A stretch of 64,000 nucleotides of DNA from Dendrophyllia cribrosa. Its lineage: Eukaryota; Cnidaria; Anthozoa; Scleractinia; Dendrophylliidae. Below are positions 50,450 through 62,803 of the stretch, piece by piece. A program made the position numbers and the translations under genes. Numbering within the stretch: position 1 is the stretch's first letter; every line of letters starts with the position of its first letter. A model generated the notes under the pieces. The model did not search any database. It saw only the letters and a list, made by a program, of their open reading frames with translations, and was not told the origin of the DNA. Location of the stretch: assembly GCA_024195265.1 (NCBI GenBank), contig JAJLRJ010000009.1:365001-429000 (forward strand), in the 5' to 3' direction.

Positions 50450-51505
50450 CTAAAAATGTATAAAACAATAAATTGCATTACAGTATAAGTTGGGATCACA
50501 CATTTAGTACTCGCGTGCTAGATACCTTTGACACTTAAATAAAGTGATTATTATTATTACATTAATGGGTTTGAGTTGCTTACTGCTGACTAACAATAAT
50601 AAGCAAAGCTGAAATTTTTGGTTCTTTCCACTTAACCCATTGACGCCCGCGACTTTTTCCGTTTTCTGTATATAAACGATCCATAGGATTTCGTGACTCC
50701 ATATTTGAAGTTACCATTGAAAGTGCTGCTGTTCTAAAACACTGAAGGCTCGAGTTTACTGGAAACGTCATTCTGACATTGTGATTTTGCTTTGTTGGAT
50801 TGCAATAAAGTCTTCAATATGGTATTTCTGCGATTTGTGGTAAGTCCACAGCCATTTTTCATCTTTAGTAGCTGCCTGATGAGCATCATTAAGCTTGAAG
50901 GTAGATCAGAGTCCACTTTCTCAATGAAGCGAGTTAGTTGTTGTACTTCGTTTACGAATTTGGCTCGTTGCTTGTTGAACTGGAAAAATGGCTGCCAGGA
51001 AACGAAGTAGCTTTTGGACTCGACTCTGGATGAATTTCTCGACCTGCCGATGCATATTTTGGAAGTTGCGACCACAGGAAAATACAACAAGCGCGAAATT
51101 TCGGCAGTGGGTCGGAGTGGCTGTGGACTTAGTATAAATATGAAATGTGTGCGGAAAGAAACGAACGCTGTCCAAATGTTTGGCTATTTCCCTGCATGCA
51201 GTGCAGTGGTGACATTGAAAATCGAGGCAAGGTCAGTATGCATTAGAACGAGAGGCTGTAGCTCGGCCCAAGCAACGAATAAGAGCAAAAAAATGCACTG
51301 CTAAGCTAGGACTAGGACTGAATTTTGCTGTGAATGTTGACTTTTGGGTTTGCCATGATGATTTGAATAAAAAAAACTAAAGGCAAAAACGTGATTTTTG
51401 TTGTTTTTCTATGATGTTAAAAACGGTCATTTTTGTTATTGTCCAAATTCAAACGGATGAGCTTTTCTATTAATTTTCTGTTTACTGAAAGGCCCAGAAA
51501 CTCAC

Positions 51506-51958
51506 CATTGGAGTAATGGACTTGTCTGTCAGATCATACTCGGTACTGGCATTGTTCTTGATAACTTTGCCATCTTTGGTGTGGATGCCGCGACCAATAC
51601 GGTATATCTTCTTGTTGATTTCAGTACGGTGGTGATATCCAAACTGACCAGCACGGGCAACAGAGTAAGACACACGAGCTGGATGCCATGCTCCAATACA
51701 AGCCACCTTGCGGAGACCCTTGTGGGTCTTGCGTGGTAACTTTTTGGTACCCCAACGGTAAGTCACACCCTTGAACCCATGACCCTTAGAAACACCAATC
51801 ACATCGATCATCTCATCCTTTGCAAAGACTTTGCGCACAGGTGCAGGATTTTCCAGGCGTTCACGAGCCCAGTCAATTTTCTCTGCCACATCCTTGCCTC
51901 CATTGACCTGGATCTCCTTTATGATTGCCTTCTTCTGACCAAGTTTCACAAGCTTTTG
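51506..51958 (-). CDS. RPL3: Ribosomal protein L3, exon 5 (main gene entry)
   Basis: Large-subunit ribosomal protein uL3, which lies near the peptidyl-transferase centre. This 151-codon exon, phase 0 on both sides, holds the core: [59 protein letters not shown] (with the His that is methylated in other eukaryotes nearby) and [19 protein letters not shown]. Boundaries: CCTGTTTTTAG acceptor and ATG|GTGAGT donor; the open frame past the donor is intronic. All seven exons join in frame to about 406 residues, against ~403 in human. The gene is intact and surely functional, with ~10 kb of locus mostly made of transposon-filled introns. Confidence 0.97.
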
Positions 51959-52135
51959 CTAAAAACAGGAATATTGACTACTATTACACGACTAAGACAG
52001 TCAGAGGGCCAATAACTAAAATCAACTAATCAGAATGCTTGATTGCCGGTCCAATATTCTCTAAGTATTGGACCGGGCATTGTCCCGAATGATCCCGCGC
52101 AATCCTCCCGCCGGCAGGAGTCGTGTAATAAATCT

Positions 52136-52279
52136 CTTATTAACCAAGCTTGCTTGGGACCGTACTGGGAGAATATCAGCCCTCGGTCTTTTCTGTACGG
52201 ACCTCGTTGCGCTCGGTCCTTACTGTCAAGACCTCGGGCCGATATTCTCCCAGTACGGCCCTCACGCTTGGTCAATAAG
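52136..52279. mobile_element. Foldback MITE in RPL3 intron, 144 bp
   Basis: Inverted arms CTTATTAACCAAGC...GTACTGGGAGAATATC and GATATTCTCCCAGTAC...GCTTGGTCAATAAG. A second small hairpin (CGGTCCAATA/TATTGGACCG, ~52048-52076) lies just upstream. Non-coding. Confidence 0.65.
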
Positions 52280-52895
52280 ATATATGTCATGATTTAGAGC
52301 AGTAAGGGAAATTACCATTTTACTCGGTCAAGGCTCATTGTTTTGTTTGTTCGTCTCTTTATGTACCCTCCCCCCCCCCCCCAACTTAAAATATGTATGG
52401 TGTCTTGTTGGTATAACCCTCACTTTTTTAGAAGTACATGTAGAAACTGAGAAAAAGATTCAAACCTTGCTGTGCAGTTTTGCTAGAAATGCAAGCTTCA
52501 TGCACACAGAATAAATTATTTACAGTGCAACACGACTTACAGTTAGCACTGAACAAACTTTTTCACAAGTTAGCCAACCAGAGAGCACAAATTCAATTGA
52601 TGTGCACGCCTTGTCGCAAATTGAGCATGATGGAATGTAATCTTGTCGCCTTCTGTTACATGTACCACAGGTACACAGGTGTGAAAGTGAGGAAAGTACA
52701 TGTAGCTGGGGAAAATTGATTTCTGGTGTTGTTAGTGTTTTACTTTCCTATCAATCAAAGCAGCTGCAAAATCATTGGCTGCTGGCCTTTATCACCAGCC
52801 CTGAAACAAAGTAAGCTAGCTGTGCAGATCTGATGCTTGACAAGAGAACAGCACATTTAAGTCAAGCCAACTTTATGTAATATGTGTTTTTGTAC

Positions 52896-53031
52896 CTGTG
52901 TGTGGCAAATGACACGGATAACTTTGCAGTACTTCTTCATGGTGTTGAAGTCATTTTCAATTTGACTCTTGCCATCATCATCTCCCCATCGCTTGGAAGC
53001 CTTAGAGAATGCCTTCTTCTTGGACTTGCAC
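52896..53031 (-). CDS. RPL3: Ribosomal protein L3, exon 4
   Basis: 136 bases: one base completing the Trp codon split by the previous intron, then 45 codons. Encodes [20 protein letters not shown] and [15 protein letters not shown]. Acceptor ACATAAAG, donor CAG|GTACAA. Confidence 0.93.
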
Positions 53032-53311
53032 CTTTATGTACAAACCAGCATGTGCATGGTTGATGAAACAGAAGAGAGAATGGGGGAGCCAATTCTCATC
53101 GGCTGTGACATGCCGAGCGGAGAAAAGGCACTTTGTGGGCAACACTGGTTAGAAGTGCACCACTGAACACATGTTTAAATACAAGTGTCTTTTACTGATA
53201 GCCTAATGTATTTCCTTGAATACTAACAGTTTCTCAATTAATCCCCCTTTTCAGTTGCCTTCTTTGTTTGCAATTTGAAACAATCACCTTGCATTCCCTT
53301 TTGCAAACAAG

Positions 53312-55088
53312 TATGTGACCTCTCACGCGAAAACGTTCCTAACGGCTAGCCGTTCATAAGCCGTTCATCAGCCGATCGAACAAGATGGGATGCCGTTTGA
53401 ACCGCTCAAGCTATCCGTTCAAAAAAAAATCGTCAGATGTTCGAACGGCTCTTGCTATCCATTCAAAAAAATTTGTTTGCCATTCGAACGGCTTGAGCTA
53501 TCCATTCAAAAAAAATTGTCAGCCGTTCGAAAGGCTCGAGCTATCCATTCAAAAAAAATTGTCAACCGTTCGAACGGCTTGTGCGATTCGTTAAAAAAAA
53601 TTGTCAGCGGTTTGAACAGCTCAAGTTTCATCCATTCAAAAATGATTGTCAGCCCTTGGAGCGGCGCGGACTACCTTTCAAAAACAATTCGCCAGCCGTT
53701 GAAACGACTTGGGCTATCCGTTAAAAAATCGTCAGCCATTTGAACTAGCGCTATCCGTTGCAAAAAAATTATCCAGTCGTTCTTGTTAAATCAAAACCGG
53801 CTTGTCAAATGAAAAAGCCTAGTATTCGCAGGCGGTCACGTTACGAACAAAATTATGCGTTGTTTATAAACACCTCATGAATTAAGTCCCGGTTCTTTTT
53901 TTGCCCCTTGGCCATCTTCACTTTCATAATATTCAACTATCGAAAATGTTTCGATCTTTGACAGTATGCAAATATTTGATTAGAGTGCTATTAATTTGAA
54001 GTCCAAAGATATCTCCCGTGGGAATACACTGTCGGCTCATTCCTAGTCTGTGAGATTATTTCCTGCTGGAAAAAAGTGGGAGAACTTTCACTACGCTTAT
54101 CTTCATTCACCATGTTCCTTTTTCCGGGAAAAAGCTTTTGATAAGACACGCGTTATTCACGTGATGAATTTATTTGTCGGTGAAAGTGAAAACGCAAACA
54201 AACGAAATTCGATACTCGTGCTGTATACGACTACGTGACACAAGTTGTGATTTAAGCGTGTGACGAAGAATTTGAAAGAAGGCAAGATTGGACATTAAAG
54301 ACTGGAATCATGCCGAAAAAGCTCACAAGTTCAAAGTCTACTGATATCATAATTAATGACTACCTTCAAAAGCAGAAAATTTAACTGTTTCAATTGTAAC
54401 TTTATAGGCGTTGTAGAATCCACGATATTCAATGCAAATCAATGCAGCCGCGCCGACAAATTGGCGCCCGCTTCTATGTTTTACTAAAATGAAAATTTGC
54501 TTGCACTAAAGTAAACGAGAAATACTCGGCACAATGTGGAATTTTCATAACTACAGATTGTAGCCTTTTACTTCCAAAGATACATAATAGTGGGAAAAGC
54601 ATCACCTATTCCGAACAGCAGTGTCAATCTATGACAAGCGAGATTTTTATAAAGTCATTGCGTTACGCATTGTCGATGTGGTTGCATGGCAAGCGAACAC
54701 AGACGATTACGGCTGTTGTTTCTCTCCAGCAAAAACAAAGTGATTTGCGTTACTCTCATTAAGTTGCCGTTCACAGCCAGCCGTTCAAAATTTTCTACAG
54801 CTGTTTAGCCGTTCAACCTCATCCGTTCAAAAATTTTCTTCAACCGTTCGACCTCATCCGTTCAAAAAATTTCTTTAGCTGTTCAGCCGTTCGACCTCAT
54901 CCGTTCCAACATGTTCTTGAGCCGTTCAGCCGTTCGACCTCATCCGTTCAAAAATTTTCTTCAGCCGTTCAGCCGTTCACGGTATCCGTTTTGAACGGCT
55001 TGTTTACCCGTTTCTCGTCCGTTCACTTGCCGTGCGTTCAGCCGTTCGAACGGATACCGTAAGGAACGTTTTCGCATGAGGTCACATA
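53312..55088. mobile_element. Non-autonomous element with CCGTTC-type minisatellite interior
   Basis: Inverted ends TATGTGACCTCTCACGCGAA and the complement of TATGTGACCTCATGCGAAAA, each followed by AACGTTCC. Inside, two tandem fields (about 53340-53790 and 54765-55065) repeat CAGCCGTTCGAACGGCT and TATCCATTCAAAAAAAATTG phrases in opposite orientations, with unique AT-rich DNA between. It lies in RPL3 intron 3. Frames read through the repeats are spurious. Confidence 0.75.
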
Positions 55089-55381
55089 TGCCTCTGCACA
55101 ACTCTTTTACATAACTCTGTCTCAGAAGAGGGTATAGACATTGAGCAGTAACAAAATAATACAATGATTAACACTTGAATGGTCCATGTTCAGTGTAGGC
55201 TTTGAAAATTATAATTAACAACATAAAAAAAAAACATTTACAGCACAAGTCCCAGGCAAGATTTGAAATAATCACCCCTTTTTATGGCAATAATTATATA
55301 TAAATGTATTTGCAACCAGCTATTATTTGAGGAAAAATTATATATTGCATCCCATCAGTGTTAACATGAATGAATACATAC

Positions 55382-55550
55382 CAGTTTTTGTAAAAGCGGC
55401 GCTTGCATTCCTCACTAAGATGTTCAGCCCAGACAGTCTTAAGGACACGCAGACCTCTGGGAGTTTCAATATACCCAACAACTCCAACAACCATCATGGG
55501 TGGTGTCTCAATGATCGTTACTGCTTCCACAACTTCCTTCTTGTGAATCT
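55382..55550 (-). CDS. RPL3: Ribosomal protein L3, exon 3
   Basis: 169 bases with split codons at both ends (completes a Lys codon, leaves a Trp codon). Encodes [40 protein letters not shown] and [11 protein letters not shown]. Acceptor GTCTTTAG, donor AACTG|GTATGT. Confidence 0.95.
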
Positions 55551-55968
55551 CTAAAGACCAAGAAACATCAAATTTGTACAATACAATACAAAAACTTTAT
55601 ATATAAAAAATTTAAATTAAAGTGATGTCTCTTGTGGGGTCGTGTTTACTGCTATTTACAATAATATACTGTTATTCTAAAACTACAGTACTATTATTCA
55701 GATATTAACGAGGTTATTATTAATGGTACCAGTGTGCTACATGTACCCCTCCAACCAAGTGTACATGTATGCTTCACAAAGCCTCTTTCAAGTTATTTTT
55801 CCTTATTCCTCAACCCCTTCCCTCCAACTAGTTTATATTATATGTCGTCTGAAAAAGGCCACCAGATTTCCACAATAAAGGAGTACAGGTGAGATGGGCA
55901 TAAGGGTTTCCAGTGAATATGCTGGGCCATAGATGTTACTTCTGACACAAGTTTTAGGGAGTACATAC

Positions 55969-56161
55969 TTGATCCTGGTTTTTCCACTTCTCGTACAATG
56001 TGGGTCATACCAGCCTTAAAACCCACAAATGCCGTCAAATGAGGAGGAAGAGTAGAGTCATTCTTGGGGAAGGATTTTATTCTGCCGTTGTGGTGTTTGC
56101 ACCTCTTACGAGGCAAGAAACCCAAGGAGCCGTGACGTGGTGCTCTGAACTTTCTATGAGA
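55969..56161 (-). CDS. RPL3: Ribosomal protein L3, exon 2
   Basis: 193 bases starting with the second codon ([20 protein letters not shown]), then [20 protein letters not shown] and [14 protein letters not shown]. The acceptor is TTTTAG and the donor CAA|GTATGT. The initiator ATG is in a separate exon. Confidence 0.95.
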
Positions 56162-56345
56162 CTAAAATATAAAAAAACCAAACTCAAGATGATTGTCTCC
56201 TCACAGAAAATTACACTTAACATTTAATGCAGCCACTTTCTGAAGTTGAAATTGGGTAAGATTTCAGTATAACCCTTTAAATTCCATGCATGTACATGCT
56301 TTTGTTTTTCTTTAGATTTTCTATTGTTTTAAGTGTATGTATAAC

Positions 56346-58928
56346 TACAGTACAGGTCAGAGATATCCGTCCAACGCAAACGCAAAACTTGCTCACGTTT
56401 TTTGCGTTAACGCGTTTTCAAAAACGTGTTAGAAAACGCATTTCTCCGACGCATTTTCACTATTGTTATTCACTGCCATAAGTTTGCTTTCTAGATCATT
56501 GTTTTCGAAAACAAAGGTTAGTCGTTTTCAAAATGCCGCCGCCAAGACATGCGGATCGAAATTTTCATAACGTAGTAAAATTATCAAAGCGAATAACGTT
56601 ATCATGTTATTTGCCGGGCATTTAGCCACAGCGTATTTATAAACACCAGACCAAAAATGTTTTTAAGAAGTTTACCTTTTTCCGAACGATCTAATGCCGC
56701 ATCGATCCATCGACCAATTAAGATTTTGTTTGGAGGGAATAACTATTTGTTATCAGGCGACCTTTTTTGAAAACTTTTTTTCGCAGAAAAGCGAAATTTG
56801 CATAACGTAGAAAACATGACACCAAGAATGCAATGGCCGCGATTTCCGATTTACCGCTCAAGCTCGTTTATTACTGGTGTGAGTTCTAGTTAAATTTTGC
56901 CCGCTTAGCTACGTTAAGCAATCAAGATGTAAACACAATCGTTCGGAGGAACGAAAATATTAGCCGCCGGGGTTTCTGTTTAAACTTTCATTTGCGCTTA
57001 GAAATTTACCACTAATGAATGCGTAAACAATGGCCGCCAAACTGCTCGCTTGTCGCGAGAAAAATATATTTGCTAAACTTTCTTTCGCGCTTTGGAAGTT
57101 TCCGCATATATTTGTAGTCACTCGAACGCCATATCTTTCTTAATTTCTGTGAGCGAGTAACACTTGTTTTTACTCTTTAGAACACACGACGCCACAAGTG
57201 TGATGCCTATTGTTTTGCAATGTTCGTTACCGAAGTTGAAAATTTTAATATCTCTGGTTCTACAAGGCGTAACAAAGTGCTTGAAACAGGAAACTGTTCT
57301 GTCGTTTAAGCTCTAAACTGAAATGAAATTTATATTGACGCGCCACATCGTTCTAAATTTCTGCGAGCAAATATAAACACTTGTGTTTTAACTCTGTAGA
57401 ACACAAGACGCGACAAGTGTGATGCCTATTGTTTTGCAATGTTCGTTGCCGAAGTTGTAAATTTTAATATCTCTGGTTTTACAAGGCGTAACAAACTGCT
57501 CGAAACAAAATTGTTCTGTCGTTTAAGCTTTAATTTGAAATAAAATCTATATTGACGCGACTAATTTTCTGATTTTTTTTTCTGTGTAAGTGTAGGTTTC
57601 GTGACGGAAAGTTTTAAAATTATAATAAGGCGGCGTCGTGCTCGTCGGCTCGTGTGACAACAGTGCAGGTGAACGGCTGATTTCACAAGCGCGCAAATCC
57701 TGCTAGAGTAAAATAATTATTTCGAACGGCTGGCTGTCAACGACTGAACGGCTAAAGAATTATTTCGATCGGCTTACGGTGAACGGCTGAAGAAAAGTTT
57801 CGAACGGCTGGAACAAGCAGCCCCGAGTCCCAAGTGGGAATTAGTCACTTAAAATTCATGTGTAAAATTCTTTCTTAACGTCGTGTTTACTAATTATTAA
57901 AATAAATCTTGAATGAAACTAAATATAATAATCGAAGTTAAAGACAGCAGGGAAAGTTATGTTGCAGAAAAACAAATTTAGCGGCTTTTAAGTTTGACAG
58001 TTGTCGCGCGGTAAAAAGTGCACCAAATTTGCATATATCAAAAAGGTAATTTGAAACCTGCATACAGACCAAGCGCTTCAAAGAATTCTCTGTTACATGT
58101 ATCCTTGTAGTTTCGCTCGCCAAATTACGGCTGATAAACGGTAAGCGAAAGGATTGAACGGCTCGAATGGATAGCCGTTAGTATCGTTTTCGCGTGAGAG
58201 GTCACATATGGCAAAAAAAGCAGTGGCTCGCATGAAAAGGCTCGAGGCTCGCAAAAAATGGCTTCGACTCGCTGGCTCGCACATTAGTTACTCTAGATCT
58301 CTCATTCCACCACGCCGAAGAATGAAACTGTTCTTTGCATTTATCCTAAGTTATAAAAATCAGAAAAGGTTTATTCTTATTTTATTGCAATACTTAAGCT
58401 AATACTTGAGATGTAAGCTGCGAACATATAAAATATGACGCTCAAGACGAGAGTTTGTTGACATACATGTAAGTTAGAATAAGTTCCCAGTCAGACGATC
58501 GCAACCGGCCGTCATTTGAGCCCTGAATCGGCGGCTATTTATGCTGACTGCATTCACAGATAAGTAAAATTTAGAGCATCTTTATTTTTTTGTAGATACA
58601 ATTAAAACTTAAGCAAAATTATTATGACTACGTACACAAGCTAGACTAATTCCATGTCGCATTGGAGAAATTTGCCAGTTGGCGTTGGACGACAGAAAGT
58701 TGGGCGCCGTTATTTCGGTTTTCTTTTGTGATAATAACCTAAAGGCCATTCAAAATAAACAATAAACCATAAACAAGAGGAAACAAAGAGCTACCTCATA
58801 CATACTAATGAGCTTCACTGAAAGTCCGTTTTCCAAACCCATTTGGAAAACGCAAACGCGTTAACCTGTTTTTTGAAAACGCATATAACGCGTCCATTTG
58901 TGGTCGGATATCTCTGACCTGTACTGTA
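56346..58928. mobile_element. 2.6 kb non-autonomous DNA element in RPL3 intron 1
   Basis: Inverted termini TACAGTACAGGTCAGAGATA followed by TCCG and CGCAAACGC...GTTAACGCG-type DNA at both ends. No transposase frame. The interior has a 219-base tandem duplication (about 57165-57350 and 57385-57565, both with GTGATGCCTATTGTTTTGCA). It also holds a partial copy of the CCGTTC-type element (57660-58208) ending CGTGAGAGGTCACATA. Confidence 0.7.
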
Positions 58929-59409
58929 ATCAATATATGGGGATTAAAAGAAATATCCGATCTTATTTATCAAAAAGTAGACATGATATCATCACTCTTC
59001 AGAATGCACATTTTATAAACTCAGACATACGAGACGATTGTCGCAAAAAAAATTATTCAGCGAAAATTTGTCATATGGTGTATTACACAATTTTATGTTT
59101 ATAATCTTTATTAATTTTATTATCTTGTTATTGCTTCAAGGGATTCACATTCTTTGACTTGGGAGTACCCGGGATAATAAATTATACATAATTTAGAAAC
59201 GCAGGGACATTAAGCCGTCTTAGCCAGTAGAAAAAAACATCATCCTACAATAACTGAATTTCTAGGGGGAATACAAGGTATTATGAGCAGGGTTATGGCA
59301 ATAGTAGGTTGCACTGTAAACAAGACTTGAATTTTTCAGATGGTTTTTCTTTAATAATTTTATACCACTACTGACTTAAAGGTCTTGATGTTAGCAGGCA
59401 GGTTATAAT

Positions 59410-59522
59410 TTTAAGAAAAACGACAAAACGTTTTAGTTTGAAAAACATGTTTCGACAGCAACTTCTGAAGTTGCTGTCGAAACATGTTTTTCAAACTAAA
59501 ACGTTTTGTCGTTTTTCTTAAA
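59410..59522. repeat. Perfect long palindrome with 12 bp flanking direct repeat
   Basis: TTAAGAAAAACGACAAAACG at the left and its exact complement at the right, arms of about 55 bases with almost no loop (centre ACTTCTGAAGT). ACTACTGACTTA occurs at 59367-59378 and 59523-59534, bracketing the segment. Confidence 0.85.
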
Positions 59523-59841
59523 ACTACTGACTTAGAAATTAAACGTTCAAGTTATTAACACACATCAACAGAAACAGCTTAAACAAAAAAATGGCGCTGT
59601 GTTATAGGAAACAATTTCTAGTTTTTAACCTGAAATAAAACGAAACCTACGCTGGTAGCTTGCAACACGAGAAAGAAAAACGTCTCTTACGATTACTAAT
59701 TTTGTTCAAATTTCCAAAATAACCAAGTCAGGATAAACAATAATTGTTATTTCATTAAGCAATGCTCTGTTTTTAAACAGATGGGTCAAAATGCAGTAGA
59801 TAAATCACAGTTTAGAAGTTTAAGTTTTCAGTAGCACCCAC

Positions 59842-59868
59842 CATTTTCTACGAGCACAGGGAAAAGAG
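59842..59868 (-). CDS. RPL3: Ribosomal protein L3, exon 1 (5' TOP and ATG only)
   Basis: On the minus strand CTCTTTTCC, a 5' terminal oligopyrimidine start, is followed after 15 bases by ATG|GTGGGT. An exon holding just the initiator codon joins exon 2 in frame. TOP motifs place ribosomal protein mRNAs under mTOR/LARP1 translational control. This predicts a 3.68 kb first intron. The call rests on motif and position only. Confidence 0.6.
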
Positions 59869-60690
59869 GACGAAGACACGTGACAGGCGGGCTTTTGCTA
59901 ATGCAAGCATTAGAGGGGGGTACGTAAATCTCTTCTTGTCCACCCCCTTCTCTATAAAGACCACGTTATTTCCGACCAGCGGAACATGAATATACATCAA
60001 ATAAGACTATTTCAAGTATATTCCATGCATTTCCCTTTCCTATCTTTTTACTTACATGTACATTAATTAAAATACAATAAAATAAAATGAAAGCATGGTT
60101 TTCTAGCACTTCAAAAAGTAGATTTTTGGAAACGATTTTGCAACAAATGTGGTAAAAATAAAGTTTTTCTGAGATCCTGTTTTTCATAAATGAGCAGGGC
60201 TTTTTTTTGGGACACTAATGGTTGCTTATATAAGGTAATATTACCTCTGGCTCATCCCTTAGCGCAAAGCAGCCATCTTCGTTGAATTCCGAGTGTGTTG
60301 ATCTTTGTTGCCAATATACAGCGTAATTCACAGGAGAAGAACGGTCAATTCATCTGTGGATAAAACAAGGTATCCCACTTTATTTACAGTTCTTATAACT
60401 TTATTTGTTGCTGGATGCATTTTTTAGTCAATTTACTGATCAACAAATTATGGGTTTACCTCAGTGTAAGAACCTGTGACTTTTTCCTTTGTTTTTTTAC
60501 CTTTGTAGTATTGCATTCCCTGTTGACTTTATTGTTTTATGCCTTTTGTTTTCCATGTTTTACGTCACTCGTGAGTTTCACAGGTTCTTACACCGAGGAT
60601 GAGCCCAAATTATCGGTTTCTTCTGCATGTACCGGAGCACATATTACGTAGGCCTCCTAGTATAGTTTTTCTGTTTTTAGGAGTAAGTCA
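59869..60690. other. RPL3 promoter side / intergenic; no gene seen
   Basis: Upstream of the putative RPL3 start. AT-rich with no supported coding frame. Confidence 0.45.
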
Positions 60691-61035
60691 TTAAGTAATG
60701 CTCCACATAAGAACGATAGCAAACTTCATTGTTCTGCGGCATTGGCTCTTTCCCACATAGAATATCTTTGATTTCAAGAATAGAGGAGGAGCTGATGGTT
60801 AATAATTATATTTCATTATAAAAATAAAGAAAATCCATTTGCGTCAAATAAATTTTAGGAAATGTTTGTGCTTAACCAATCAGAATAGCAGAAGACAATA
60901 GCTAATAATTTTGCTTCTTTGATGAAGTTCCCCAAATACAATAACTTTTAAAAATTGCATGTTGTGCGATTGGGTCTCAAATTACTTGAAATCTTAAAAA
61001 AATTGGACAAAATACACCTTGAACCTTAACTTTTT
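60691..61035 (+). repeat. Copy of GPCR 3' flank without the receptor
   Basis: Matches 46916-47260. No GPCR frame precedes it, so only the flank was copied or the gene has been lost. Confidence 0.85.
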
Positions 61036-62803
61036 GGTAGGCATCGGTCAGGCTTAGACTGATACTGTTCTAAATTGTGAACTATGGCCTGGATGGGGGG
61101 TGCACGAATTGTACAGCATGTTCGTAATTTTCCGTACACGAGGTCTGTTGCATAAGCACTGTTTGTCTTGGAACATCTTAGGCTAGGTACATATTTCATT
61201 GGCCAGAAGTATTTACTGGGTCATGGCTGTAATTTTACTGCACCTAGGAATATAACTTGTATACTGTAGTTTTAATCTCAAGCCATAATTGCTCGATTGC
61301 ATTTACATCAGATCGTAGCACAAGCAACATCGGTTTTTAGCATCAATTTTCTTTCGCTCCCACACATTCTCCGACAATACTAAAGCTACATATTGGACTC
61401 ACCGCCGCAGCTTCTTCCGCTTCTGTCAACGCATGGGGTACCCTCCTGTCCCAGCCAAACCTGAACATATTTGCCAATATACTGCCTTTTTAGCCAGATC
61501 CCTTAAAGCGGCCTCATTCCTCCATTATCTAAATATCATTAGCATCCTTCACAAGGAGTTCAATTTACCCAACCCACTGGCTAATAATTGGCCATTACAG
61601 TCCCTTCTTACTGGCATTAAGTGGGTCAAGGGTCAACCTCCCAGCTCCCAAAAACTCCCCATCACCCTTGATCTCATGTTGCGTATTCATGCCATGCTTA
61701 ATTTCGGCTCCATTTTTAATGCGTCCTTTTGGGCCATATGACTGGTTTCCTTTTTTGGGATGTTGCGGAAGAGCCATCTCTTGGCTAGCTCTTCTCATTT
61801 CTTTGACCCAGCACAGCAGCTACATGTACTTAACTCTGACTTGGAGATGTTCCCCTGGGGCGCGCTTATCACCTTACGATGGAGCAAAACCATTCAGTTC
61901 CGGGAGCGGGTGGTTCAGCTCCCTTTACCGATTATTCCCAATTCCCCCCTTTGCCCGATCATCGCTATACAGAGGGCCTTGTCCTTTATTACAAACCCTC
62001 CCCAACCATCCCCAGCCTTTATGTGGTATGATCCTGCTTCCCTCTCGCATAGGATATTCACTTATCCACAATTCTTAAACGGCTTCGGGCAATCCCCCAA
62101 GCCCTGGGTTTGTCAGCCAGAGATTATGCCTGCCACTCTCTTCGCCGGGGTGGGGCCTCCTTTGCCTTTCGTGCGGGTTTGCCAGTTGACCTTATCAAGA
62201 TACTGGGTGATTGGCACTCAGATACTGTTCTCCTTTACCTTACAGTCCCACGTCTGTGGGTCCGATTAGAATCAGTCAATATTATAGCCAAATGTATTCT
62301 CACTTCCTCTTAATCCACACTCCCACGTTTGGGTTTGGAGTAGTTTTTATGTTATATTTTTTGTTACAATTATTTGTTGTACCTATTTAAGGAAGAAAAT
62401 GTTAATAAAATTAGTATATTATTAATAAAGGCTGTCTTGTATCCCACATCCTGGCTGGCTTATTGTGTTGCATAATTTAGGGTAGGCATTGGTCAGACTT
62501 AGACTGATGCTGTTCTAAATTGTGAACTTTGGCCTGGATGGGGGTGCAAGAATTGTACAGCATGTTTGTAATTTTTCGTACACAAGGTCTGTTGCATAAG
62601 CACTGTTTGTCTTGCAACATCTTAGGCTAGGTACATATTTCATTGGCCAGAAGTATTTACTGGGTCATGGCTGTAATTTTACTGCATCTAGGAATATAAC
62701 TTGTATACTGTAGTTTTAATCTCAAGCCATAATTGCTCGATTGCATTTACATCAGATCGTAGCACAAGCAACATCGGTTTTTAGCATCAATTTTCTTTCC
62801 CTC
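61036..62803 (+). mobile_element. Tyrosine-recombinase element between 324 bp direct repeats
   Basis: Direct repeats 61036-61359 and 62481-62803 (both begin GGTAGGCAT and share CACTGTTTGTCTTG) bracket a decayed recombinase. Paired direct repeats around a YR gene recall split-direct-repeat DIRS/Ngaro-type elements, but no RT or RNase H is present. A Crypton-like unit or a deletion derivative are the alternatives. Confidence 0.6.
61433..62313 (+). pseudogene. Tyrosine recombinase (DIRS/Crypton-type), broken
   Basis: One frame holds an N-terminal SAM-like helical part (CQYTAFLARSLKAASFLHYL, SLLTGIKWVKGQ). A TGA at 61739-61741 interrupts it, then the same frame continues with the catalytic-domain start FFGMLRKSHLL (first Arg) to about 62085. 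The last part is one frame off: CHSLRRGGASFAFRAGLPVD (H-x-x-R), IKILGDWHSDTV (His/Trp box) and LLYLTVP (Tyr nucleophile). Thus one stop and one frameshift break an otherwise catalytically complete recombinase. Confidence 0.8.

Noticed and set aside
53385..53743. Ser/Lys/Arg-rich frames of ~70-117 codons
   Set aside because: They read straight through CCGTTC-type tandem repeats and change with every unit.
49943..56161. Intronic box C/D snoRNAs in RPL3, as in vertebrates
   Set aside because: I found no pair of C and D boxes at suitable spacing on the minus strand by eye.
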